A stretch of DNA of 64,000 bases. It comes from CAVQBP01 sp963848195 (GTDB lineage: Bacteria > Bacteroidota > Ignavibacteria > Ignavibacteriales > Ignavibacteriaceae). The notes beneath the pieces are model-generated. The model made no database searches, was not told where the DNA came from, and was given only the letters and a program-made list of their open reading frames with translations. Below, piece after piece: positions 45,742 to 53,496 of the stretch. The translations under genes and the position numbers were made by a program. The first letter of the stretch is position 1, and each line of letters begins with the position of its first letter. The stretch covers positions 310,001 through 374,000 of the forward strand of contig CAWKCY010000009.1 of assembly GCA_963848195.1 (NCBI GenBank). The letters are read 5' to 3'.

Positions 45742-46053
45742 TTATGATCTTCTTAAGCTATTTTGACTAAAGATAAAAATATCATATTTATTATACTTCA
45801 GAAAATGTATATCTGAATTATCTTCAATTAATTTATGAATGCTGGAATTATCCTCTTTTAACTTTCTAATATTCGAATTGTCGATATTATCCCTATGAAT
45901 ACCACTCTTATCCTCTTTCAGAACTTGAAGACTTGATTTATCGGTATTTACTTTATGAATATCATTGCTATTGCGCTTATTTAACGAAATGTTATTTGTT
46001 ATAAAAAACATTAATATAATAATCAAAAACTTGATATTTCCTTTAATTTTCAT
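45742..46053 (-). CDS. Small secreted protein of 10-residue repeats
   Basis: 103 residues from ATG 46053, preferred because GGAAG sits right before it; a longer frame to 46077 has none. A signal peptide or membrane helix (IKFLIIILMFFITNNI) is followed by six consecutive 10-residue units such as EDKSGIHRDN, IDNSNIRKLK, EDNSSIHKLI and EDNSDIHFLK. The consensus is roughly [ED][DN][KN]S-x-I-H-x-L-K, with a matching 30-base period and a 60-base superperiod in the DNA. I do not recognise the family; a small beta-solenoid or adhesive repeat is possible. Confidence 0.55.
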   Translation of the reverse strand: MKIKGNIKFLIIILMFFITNNISLNKRNSNDIHKVNTDKSSLQVLKEDKSGIHRDNIDNSNIRKLKEDNSSIHKLIEDNSDIHFLKYNKYDIFIFSQNSLRRS

Positions 46054-46286
46054 GTGGCTTCCAATCCTTTTAAACATGTTATAAATTATTATATTATTTC
46101 AGAACAAGAGTTCAAATAATTTTTGTCACAGAAGTATGCTGATATAGGGTAAGAAGTGTTTTTTGCACCGGAGTGAAGATTCAAGCGGGAAGGAGAGGGG
46201 GAGGTGTTAACCTTTGATTTAAAAATCAATAAATTTATTCTCATATTCCAAACTATTATATTTTTTTCTATTTTACGTAGACATAT

Positions 46287-46302
46287 CCCGAAATCTTTCG
46301 GG
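46287..46302 (+). repeat. CCCGAA/TTCGGG hairpin
   Basis: CCCGAA (46287-46292) pairs with TTCGGG (46297-46302), loop ATCT, in the gap before the SNF symporter gene. It resembles the GC-rich hairpins at 2054, 2128 and 9294. No U-run follows. Confidence 0.4.
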
Positions 46303-46342
46303 GCACTCCAAAGAATCAGAACATTAATATACAGGAGAATTT

Positions 46343-47899
46343 ATGTCCCAGAATAATGAGAGAGAACAATGGGGAAGTAAAATCGGCCTCATATTAGCTG
46401 TTGCGGGTAATGCAGTAGGATTAGGAAATTTTTTAAGATTCCCGGTTCAAGCGGCTCAAAATGGTGGTGGAGCATTTATGATCCCGTATTTTATATTCTT
46501 TCTAATATTGGGAATCCCTTTGATGTGGATTGAATGGGGGATAGGGAGGTACGGCGGAAAGTTTAATCACGGCAGTGCACCCGGAATGTTTGATGTCTTA
46601 TGGAAAAATAACCTGGCAAAATATTTTGGTGCATTAGGATTGTTCATTTCTCTTACAATAATGATCTATTATACATATATCGAATCATGGACATTAGGTT
46701 TTAGTTTTTTTTCAATTACAAAAAAATATTTTGATATGGAAAGTTTCGAAGCAATGAAGACTTTCCTTTATAGTTTCCAGGGGAAAGAAACCAGTGTTCA
46801 TTTTGATTCTATTCTACCATCATATATTTTCATGTTAATAACATTTTCGATTAATTTTTGGATATTATTCAAGGGTATTTCCAAAGGTATTGAAAGACTG
46901 GCAAAGTTTGCGATGCCTCTCTTATTTATTTTTGGAATTATCCTTGCGGTAAGAGTATTAACCCTTGGAACACCGAATCCTGCTAATCCAGAAAATTCAG
47001 TTATTAATGGGATAGCATTTATCTGGAATCCTAATTTCGGAAGTCTAGGTAATCCGAATGTCTGGCTTGCAGCAGCAGGTCAAATTTTCTTTACCCTATC
47101 GGTAGGAATGGGTACCATACAGGCATATGCCAGTTATTTAAAACCAAAAGATGATATAGCATTGTCAGGATTAAGCACTTCAGCAACAAATGAATTTGCA
47201 GAAGTAATACTAGGAGGATCTATAGCTATTCCAGCAGCTGTAGCTTTTTTTGGTTTGACTATGACAACCCAAATTGCCAAGGGGGGGGCATTTGATCTTG
47301 GTTTTGTATCCATGCCTCTGATTTTTGAACAAATTCCCTTTGGATCATTATTTGGGTTCATCTGGTTTTTACTCTTATTTTTTGCCGGGATAACCTCTTC
47401 GGTTGCTATGGGGCAACCCGTAATTGCATTTATGGAAGACGAATTTAAAATAACGCGAAAAAAGGCGACAGCTATTTTAGCGGTGGTAGTTTTAATTTCA
47501 GTTCAATTTGTAATATTTTTTATTCAATATGGTTTTTTGGATGAAATGGATTATTGGGCAGGAACATTTGGATTAGTATTGTTTGCCCTAATAGAAACTA
47601 TATTATTTATGTGGGTTTTTGGAGCTGATAAAGCCTGGAATGAACTGAACGATGGAGGAGATATAAAAATTCCAAGATTCTTTTATTATCTAATGAAGTT
47701 TATAACTCCCGCAGTTCTTTTTATAATCATGCTATGGTGGCTTATTCAGGATGCAATTCCTTTACTGATGCTTAAAAATGTTGAGGAGGTTAACTATCCT
47801 TATATTTGGGGAGCAAGAATTCTGATGCTGGTTTTGTTATTATTGATATTTTTTATGATAAAAGTGGCTTGGGATAAAAAGGACCAGCAAAAATTTTAA
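46343..47899 (+). CDS. Sodium-dependent transporter, SNF (NSS) family
   Basis: 518 residues, about 12 membrane helices. The LeuT-fold start is exact for the family: VAGNAVGLGNFLRFPVQAAQ with NGGGAFMIPYF. It is a sodium-coupled symporter, probably of an amino acid or related osmolyte; the binding-site residues do not allow a substrate to be named. The gene has its own ribosome site (ACAGGAGAA) and a 265-base leader with a GC-rich hairpin. Nothing in the context names a pathway. Confidence 0.93.
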   Translation: MSQNNEREQWGSKIGLILAVAGNAVGLGNFLRFPVQAAQNGGGAFMIPYFIFFLILGIPLMWIEWGIGRYGGKFNHGSAPGMFDVLWKNNLAKYFGALGLFISLTIMIYYTYIESWTLGFSFFSITKKYFDMESFEAMKTFLYSFQGKETSVHFDSILPSYIFMLITFSINFWILFKGISKGIERLAKFAMPLLFIFGIILAVRVLTLGTPNPANPENSVINGIAFIWNPNFGSLGNPNVWLAAAGQIFFTLSVGMGTIQAYASYLKPKDDIALSGLSTSATNEFAEVILGGSIAIPAAVAFFGLTMTTQIAKGGAFDLGFVSMPLIFEQIPFGSLFGFIWFLLLFFAGITSSVAMGQPVIAFMEDEFKITRKKATAILAVVVLISVQFVIFFIQYGFLDEMDYWAGTFGLVLFALIETILFMWVFGADKAWNELNDGGDIKIPRFFYYLMKFITPAVLFIIMLWWLIQDAIPLLMLKNVEEVNYPYIWGARILMLVLLLLIFFMIKVAWDKKDQQKF

Positions 47900-48048
47900 T
47901 CTTTTCTCAAATTGAATTAACTTTATACGGCTTAATTGTCAATATTTTAAAAGTATCAGAATTACTATTTAGGTTTCAACAAGCTTTATTTTATTATTCT
48001 GATAGTGATATTTATTATGGATTTTGTTGAGGTTTAATCAGGAAATGG

Positions 48049-49869
48049 ATGTCTACTAAAAACCGCTCTTTTTCAATAAAAGAAAATATTAAGGCTATGG
48101 GCCTAGTATTCGGAGATATTGGTACAAGTCCGATCTATACGATTACCGTTATATTTACATTAACAAGACCTACACATAGTAATATAATGGGTGTTCTTTC
48201 CCTAATGTTCTGGTCATTAATAATCCTGGTTACGATGGAATATGCCTGGCTAGCAATGAGCCTGAGTATAAAAGGGGAGGGGGGGATAATTGTTATAAAA
48301 GAGATCCTGGCAAAAATAGTTAAAACAGGCAGGAGAGCAGCTTTTGCGACTTTCCTAGGATATGTGGGTGTTTCTTTATTGATGGGAGATGGAGTAATAA
48401 CTCCGGCAATAAGTATTCTTTCCGCAGTTGAAGGTTTGGAGTTAATACCGGGTTTAGGTCATATAACAACAGGTACGGTAATATTAATTACAAGTATTAT
48501 CACAGTCTTTCTATTTGCATTCCAATCTAAAGGAACAGATAAAGTATCAGCTTCTTTTGGACCAATTATGGTAATCTGGTTTGCTGCTCTTTTCATTTCA
48601 GGATTATTGTCTTTAATCAAAACTCCGGAAGTTTTATTAGCTGTCAGTCCTCATTATGCGATTGAATTTCTGATACATAACGGATTACCCGGATTTTTTG
48701 TTCTAAGTGAAGTTATTTTATGTGCTACGGGTGGGGAAGCACTTTATGCAGATATGGGACACTTAGGAAGCACTCCAATAAGGCAGGCCTGGTACTTTGT
48801 TTTTGTAGCACTTGTAATTAATTATTTTGGGCAAGGTGCATTTCTTATTTCACATCATAATCCAAATTCCATACTTTTTGAAATGGTACACAGCCTTTCG
48901 GATATTGCCTATATACCATTTCTAATCTTAACCTTATTTGCAACAATAATTGCATCCCAAGCAATGATTAGTGCGGTTATGTCATTAATCTACCAGGGGA
49001 TCACTACACGTATTTTCCCGTTAATGAAAATCACATACACATCGACAGAATTAAAATCGCAGATCTATATTGGTGTAGTTAACTGGATTTTACTTGCTGC
49101 AGTCTTATTAATGATACTTTTGTTTAAGAAATCAGAAAATCTTGCTGCAGCATATGGTCTTGCTGTAACTGCAACAATGACTATTAGTTCGATTTTTATG
49201 ATATGGATTTTCAAATTACAAAATAATTATTTAAAGATGAGTGCAGCTATTTTAGTTTTTATAGTTGACTTAATGTTCCTTTTTGCCGTATTTAATAAGA
49301 TCCCTTATGGGGGATACTGGTCAATTATCATTGCGTTGATTCCTTTCTTTACAATTCATTTGTGGAGAAAGGGAGGGAGGGCTATGCACAAATCATTTCG
49401 TTCCCTGCCAATCGATGTATTTAACGAAAGTTTTAATCAAATTTATGAGCTTAATAATAACATTAAAGGGACAGCCATTTTCTTTACAAAGAATTTGAAA
49501 GAAATTCCTCCTTATGTTGTTCATTGCATGATTAGGAGCAATATTATTTATGAAGAAAATATTCTTCTTTCTATCTCCATAAATGATACTCCCTATGGAG
49601 TCAAATTCCATGAAAAACAGGAAATTGAGAAAGGTTTATCGGGAATAATTATAGATGTAGGATATATGGAGTATCTCGATATTCCACAACTTTTAAAAGA
49701 AAATGGAATTACCGAAAAAGTAATCTTTTACGGTGTAGAGGATATTATAACAAAAAACCCTTTCTTAAGAATTTATGCTTTTCTTAAGAAGATATCCCCG
49801 AGTTTTGTAACATTTTACAGACTACCCTATAATAAGCTGCATGGTGTTGCGACACGATTGGAATTATAA
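48049..49869 (+). CDS. kup: Potassium uptake protein Kup
   Basis: 606 residues. KUP/HAK/KT family, starting with the hallmark MGLVFGDIGTSPIYT, then about 12 membrane helices (GYVGVSLLMGDGVITPAISI) and a C-terminal cytosolic part (GVEDIITKNPFLRIYAFLKK). It is a proton-coupled K+ importer. The ATG at 48049 is in frame; an ATG four bases upstream is not. An SDR gene starts three bases after the stop. Confidence 0.96.
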   Translation: MSTKNRSFSIKENIKAMGLVFGDIGTSPIYTITVIFTLTRPTHSNIMGVLSLMFWSLIILVTMEYAWLAMSLSIKGEGGIIVIKEILAKIVKTGRRAAFATFLGYVGVSLLMGDGVITPAISILSAVEGLELIPGLGHITTGTVILITSIITVFLFAFQSKGTDKVSASFGPIMVIWFAALFISGLLSLIKTPEVLLAVSPHYAIEFLIHNGLPGFFVLSEVILCATGGEALYADMGHLGSTPIRQAWYFVFVALVINYFGQGAFLISHHNPNSILFEMVHSLSDIAYIPFLILTLFATIIASQAMISAVMSLIYQGITTRIFPLMKITYTSTELKSQIYIGVVNWILLAAVLLMILLFKKSENLAAAYGLAVTATMTISSIFMIWIFKLQNNYLKMSAAILVFIVDLMFLFAVFNKIPYGGYWSIIIALIPFFTIHLWRKGGRAMHKSFRSLPIDVFNESFNQIYELNNNIKGTAIFFTKNLKEIPPYVVHCMIRSNIIYEENILLSISINDTPYGVKFHEKQEIEKGLSGIIIDVGYMEYLDIPQLLKENGITEKVIFYGVEDIITKNPFLRIYAFLKKISPSFVTFYRLPYNKLHGVATRLEL

Positions 49870-49872
49870 TAT

Positions 49873-50580
49873 ATGAAACAAAATCTGTTAATCTTTGGAG
49901 CTAACGGAGCCTTAGGTAAAGGTATCACAGAATCACTTGCAAAAAAAAATTACAGTAAAATATTTCTTTTCGATTTTAATTTTAAAAATGAAAATTTAAC
50001 TGAAAAGAACATCGAAAAAATTCTTATTAAAGATTTATCCGAAGAAGATAATGTAACCGAAGCCTTTAAATCGATTTTACCTGCAAAGGATGAATTGTTT
50101 TTTCTATATTCAACAATCGGAGGGTTTTCAGGCGGAAAAAGCCTTTGGGATTTGGAATCCGGTGAATGGGATAAAATGATAAATATGAATTTAAAAACCG
50201 CATTTTTAATTGCTAAATACTTTTCAAGGATTGTAAAGGAATCGATGGGAGGGGCTATATGTTTTACAGCAGCATTTACCGGAGTGAACCCTGAAGTTAA
50301 TAAATCTGCATACGGGGTTTCAAAAAGCGGACTAATTCACCTGACTAAATCGCTGGCTCTTGAAGGTGAGAAGATCAAATTATCTGTTAATGCAATTGCA
50401 CCTTATATCATCGATACTCCTGCAAATAGAGAATGGATGAAAGATTCGGATTATTCAAAATGGGTTAAACCCTTGGAGATTGGTGAGCTTGCACATACCC
50501 TTTTCTCTCATTTTCACTTTATCACAGGAAATATAATATTATTAACTAAAAGATTTAGTTTTGATATTGAACAATTTTAA
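49873..50580 (+). CDS. SDR-family oxidoreductase
   Basis: 235 residues. Short-chain dehydrogenase with the Rossmann motif IFGANGALGKGI, a catalytic Tyr-x3-Lys in YGVSKSGLIHLTKSLALE, and an NAIAPYIIDTP stretch. It probably reduces a keto group with NAD(P)H. It starts three bases after kup and likely shares its transcript, though no functional link to potassium is known. Substrate unknown. Confidence 0.88.
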   Translation: MKQNLLIFGANGALGKGITESLAKKNYSKIFLFDFNFKNENLTEKNIEKILIKDLSEEDNVTEAFKSILPAKDELFFLYSTIGGFSGGKSLWDLESGEWDKMINMNLKTAFLIAKYFSRIVKESMGGAICFTAAFTGVNPEVNKSAYGVSKSGLIHLTKSLALEGEKIKLSVNAIAPYIIDTPANREWMKDSDYSKWVKPLEIGELAHTLFSHFHFITGNIILLTKRFSFDIEQF

Positions 50581-50625
50581 GTAATTTTATATGGGTAATT
50601 TTGAATTAGTATGTTAAATAATTTA

Positions 50626-50654
50626 TTGACTTTGTTTTTTGAAATCATTATTGT
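50626..50654 (+). promoter_or_regulatory. Possible promoter before exbB
   Basis: TTGACT (50626-50631), a 17-base spacer and TATTGT (50649-50654). Spacing is ideal for a classical promoter, about 90 bases before the exbB ATG. The -10 match is only partial, so support is moderate at best. Confidence 0.35.
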
Positions 50655-50745
50655 AGCATAATATATTTATTGGTATTTATGTGGAAGTATTCTCTCCAGA
50701 ACAGATTTAATTTTTTATTATTTATTATTTAGGAGGATCTAGTTT

Positions 50746-51447
50746 ATGTATTTTCTAGCAGCTATATTGTCAATCATAAACATAATAGCACAACAAACAA
50801 CTCAAGAAAGCTCGGGTGCTTTAAATTGGTTAACAGAAAAGTACACCGAAGGCGGCTTTTTTATGCATTTTATTTTAGCTTGCTTGGTTATTGGTCTTGC
50901 ATTATGTATTGAAAGATTGTGGACCTTGAGTAGGGCAAGTATAAATTCAAAAGAATTTGCAAAAAAAGTTAAAACAGCTTTACATGACGGCGGAGTCGAA
51001 GCCGCAAAAGAAGTTTGTATTAACACACGTGGCCCGGTAGCATCTATTTTTTATGCAGGTCTCTTAAGAGCTGACGAAGGAGTAGATTCAGCTGAAAAAG
51101 CTATTGTTACTTATGGTGGTATTGAAATGGGATTTCTCGAAAAAGGATTAATATGGATTTCTCTATTTATAACACTTGCCCCAATGTTAGGATTTACCGG
51201 AACTGTACAGGGTATGATTCAAGCATTTGATGCAATTAAAGAAGCTGCTCAGATATCGCCGTCAATCGTTGCCGGTGGTATTGCTGTAGCATTATTAACT
51301 ACTCTTTTTGGTTTAGTTGTAGCTATGATTCTGCAGGTTTTTTATAATTATTTTGTCTCAAAAATCGATAGACTTGTTTCTGAAATGGAAGAGAGCTCTG
51401 TTGAGCTTATTGATGCATTATATGAATTGCAGGTTCATAAAAAATAA
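50746..51447 (+). CDS. exbB: MotA/TolQ/ExbB proton channel
   Basis: 233 residues, with a strong ribosome site (AGGAGGATC). Three membrane helices: about 38-58 (FFMHFILACLVIGLALCIER), then the pair ISLFITLAPMLGFTGTVQGM and GGIAVALLTTLFGLVVAMIL, which carries the conserved MotA/ExbB core. It forms the pentameric channel that powers TonB-type or Tol-type work with ExbD. It leads exbB-exbD-exbD without a tonB gene in the window. Confidence 0.93.
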   Translation: MYFLAAILSIINIIAQQTTQESSGALNWLTEKYTEGGFFMHFILACLVIGLALCIERLWTLSRASINSKEFAKKVKTALHDGGVEAAKEVCINTRGPVASIFYAGLLRADEGVDSAEKAIVTYGGIEMGFLEKGLIWISLFITLAPMLGFTGTVQGMIQAFDAIKEAAQISPSIVAGGIAVALLTTLFGLVVAMILQVFYNYFVSKIDRLVSEMEESSVELIDALYELQVHKK

Positions 51448-51471
51448 TATTTTTTAAGTGAGGAAAAAGAA

Positions 51472-52014
51472 ATGGCATTAATTAAGAATAAAGGTTTGAG
51501 AGCAGCAGATATTCCAACTGCATCACAGGCTGATCTGGCATTTTTATTATTATTATTCTTTCTGGTTTCAACCGTCATCGATGTCGATACTGGTATAGGC
51601 TTAACTTTACCTGATTATATTCCACCTGATGAGATTAAGAATGTAAAAGTAGATAAAGATAGAATGGCTGCTATCCTTATAAATGAAAATGGAGATGTTC
51701 TGCTTGATGGTAAACCGATCCCGGTTTTTCAAATTAAAAGTGCGCTCGAACCAAGAATTGAATCCAAAATAGATCTTCCTAAAAATAAAAAATTAATTGT
51801 CTCTGTTAAAACTGATAGAAAAACAAACTATAACACTTATATTCAGGCGCTTGATCAGATTAAGCAGGCTTTCTTTGAAGTTAGAGATACATATTCGCAA
51901 AATATATATGGTAAGAAATTTGATAATTTGAATCCTGATAATCAGAATATTGTAAAAGAAGATAAGGTTCCAATAATAATTTCTCTGGCCGAGCCTGAAT
52001 CAGTCAAAAAATAA
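51472..52014 (+). CDS. exbD: ExbD/TolR-family protein, copy 1
   Basis: 180 residues. The N-terminal transmembrane helix (QADLAFLLLLFFLVSTVIDV) carries the proton-accepting Asp, followed by a periplasmic domain (LPDYIPPDEIKNVKVDKDRM). It is longer than usual, with a C-terminal tail (NLNPDNQNIVKEDKVPIIIS). It starts 24 bases after exbB and pairs with the second copy, probably as a heterodimer inside the ExbB ring. Confidence 0.9.
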   Translation: MALIKNKGLRAADIPTASQADLAFLLLLFFLVSTVIDVDTGIGLTLPDYIPPDEIKNVKVDKDRMAAILINENGDVLLDGKPIPVFQIKSALEPRIESKIDLPKNKKLIVSVKTDRKTNYNTYIQALDQIKQAFFEVRDTYSQNIYGKKFDNLNPDNQNIVKEDKVPIIISLAEPESVKK

Positions 52015-52031
52015 TTTAGGATTAATAAAAA

Positions 52032-52448
52032 ATGACATTTGAGAAAAGAAGAGCAAGCGTAAAACAAGAAATTCCTACTACGTCAATGCCCGATATCGTT
52101 TTTATGCTATTGATGTTTTTTATGGTAGTTACTACCCTAAGGGAATACACTTTACTTGTAGATTTTAAATTGCCGGAAGCTAAAGCACTTGAAAAAATTG
52201 AAAATAAAAGATTGATACAATATATATGGGTTGGTAAGAATGGTAAAATTCAAATTAATGATAGTTTGGTTAAGTTGAATGAAATTGAACCTATGATGTA
52301 TACTAAGAGACAGGGAATGCCTAATGTTATAGTTTCTTTAAGGATTGATAAGGGAGCTGATATGGGAGAAGTAACAGACATTCAACAGGAACTACGGAAA
52401 GCTTCCGCTTTACGTATAAATTATTCTGCTAATTTAAAAGGCCTTTAG
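52032..52448 (+). CDS. exbD: ExbD/TolR-family protein, copy 2
   Basis: 138 residues, normal length. The N-terminal TM helix TTSMPDIVFMLLMFFMVVTT has the conserved Asp, and the periplasmic part ends in a domain typical of ExbD (GADMGEVTDIQQELRKASAL). Two unlike ExbD copies after ExbB are usual in Bacteroidota. It lies 17 bases after copy 1. A terminator follows. Confidence 0.92.
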   Translation: MTFEKRRASVKQEIPTTSMPDIVFMLLMFFMVVTTLREYTLLVDFKLPEAKALEKIENKRLIQYIWVGKNGKIQINDSLVKLNEIEPMMYTKRQGMPNVIVSLRIDKGADMGEVTDIQQELRKASALRINYSANLKGL

Positions 52449-52476
52449 CGCGGCTTTTAATTTTAATTTTATTTTT

Positions 52477-52511
52477 AAAGGCAGGTTTGTATTCTACTTT
52501 CCTGCCTTTTT
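52477..52511 (+). terminator. Intrinsic terminator after exbD
   Basis: AAAGGCAGG (52477-52485) pairs with CCTGCCTTT (52501-52509), loop of 15, followed by TT. The T-run starts inside the stem end. It separates the exb genes from the YqeY gene. Confidence 0.8.
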
Positions 52512-52528
52512 CAATTTATGAGGTAACA

Positions 52529-52981
52529 ATGAATTTAAAAGATAAAATAAATGAAGATTTGAAATCTGCAATGAAATCAGGTGATAAAACAAAGTTGACT
52601 ACGGTTCGCTCTATAAGAGCATTAATTTTGGAATTTGAAAAAAGCGGTTCCGGAAAAGAACTTACTCCCGAAGAAGAAGTTAAAATGTTAAGCAGTGCAG
52701 TTAAAAAAAGAAAAGATTCAATCGAACAGTTTAGAAATGCGGGCAGGAATGATCTATCAGATAAAGAAGAGGCTGAATTAAATATTTTAATGGATTATTT
52801 ACCAAAACAGCTGAGCAGGGAAGAGATTGATGCTGAAGTTAAAAGAATAGCAGAAGGTATAAACGCTAAGACAAAAGAAGATTTTCCCAGATTAATGCCG
52901 GAGACCGTGAAGCAATTAAAAGGAAAGGCTGACGGTAAATTGATTAAATTAAGTGTGGAAAGTTATTTGAGCAATAATTGA
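52529..52981 (+). CDS. GatB/YqeY-domain protein
   Basis: 150 residues from ATG 52529 (ribosome site TGAGGTAAC); a longer frame upstream would run through the terminator and is unlikely. The YqeY core is visible: LKSAMKSGDKTKLTTVRSIR, LPKQLSREEIDAEVKRIAEG and the PETVKQLKGKADGKLI tail that resembles the tRNA-binding tail of GatB. It is probably involved in amidotransferase-type or tRNA-linked chemistry; no function is proven. Its stop is within the TTGA that starts cvpA. Confidence 0.92.
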   Translation: MNLKDKINEDLKSAMKSGDKTKLTTVRSIRALILEFEKSGSGKELTPEEEVKMLSSAVKKRKDSIEQFRNAGRNDLSDKEEAELNILMDYLPKQLSREEIDAEVKRIAEGINAKTKEDFPRLMPETVKQLKGKADGKLIKLSVESYLSNN

Positions 52982-53496
52982 ACTTTATTGATATAATATT
53001 AATTATCTTTCTTTTGGTTGGTTTTATCCTCGGCTTTAAAGATGGATTTGTTAGAAAACTAATTGGGTTACTTGGTTTTTTCCTTGCTATCTTTCTGGCT
53101 ATTATTTATTCTTCAAAATTGGGGAGATTAATTGAATCAACTTTTGGTATAGAATATTACCTTTCCGAAATAATCGGCGGGATAGTCATTTTTCTCTGTA
53201 CGGTTTTAATCTTTTCAGTTATTAAAAGATTGGTCCATCCATTTGATAAAGTAAATAATCTCATAAATCAACTTTTGGGCGGAGTGGTAGGATTTGTTCA
53301 AATTCTATTTTTTTTAAGTGCAGCTTTATATATATTAAATATTTTTAATGTACCTGATAAGGCAAATAAAAAAAGTTCAATGCTTTATTACGGTGTATTT
53401 GGAGTATTACCAAAGACAATAGACTATATTAAAAATTATGCACCCGATTCAAAACAACTTATAAAAAAATATATAAATGGAAAAGACTCGGTTTGA
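52978..53496 (+). CDS. CvpA-family membrane protein
   Basis: 172 residues, TTG start at 52978, overlapping the YqeY stop by four bases. The CvpA core begins NFIDIILIIFLLVGFILGFK with DGFVRKLIGLLGFFLAIFLA, and four membrane helices are predicted. CvpA-type proteins are linked to envelope integrity and colicin V secretion in E. coli. In Bacteroidota they often precede mutS2, as here. Overlap with the mutS2 ATG makes a coupled pair. Confidence 0.88.
   Translation: MNFIDIILIIFLLVGFILGFKDGFVRKLIGLLGFFLAIFLAIIYSSKLGRLIESTFGIEYYLSEIIGGIVIFLCTVLIFSVIKRLVHPFDKVNNLINQLLGGVVGFVQILFFLSAALYILNIFNVPDKANKKSSMLYYGVFGVLPKTIDYIKNYAPDSKQLIKKYINGKDSV

Noticed and set aside
45800..45970. 30-base periodic repeats that could be taken for a CRISPR array
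   Set aside because: The units are contiguous with no spacers, diverge in sequence, and keep one open frame that gives decapeptide repeats. No cas gene is present.
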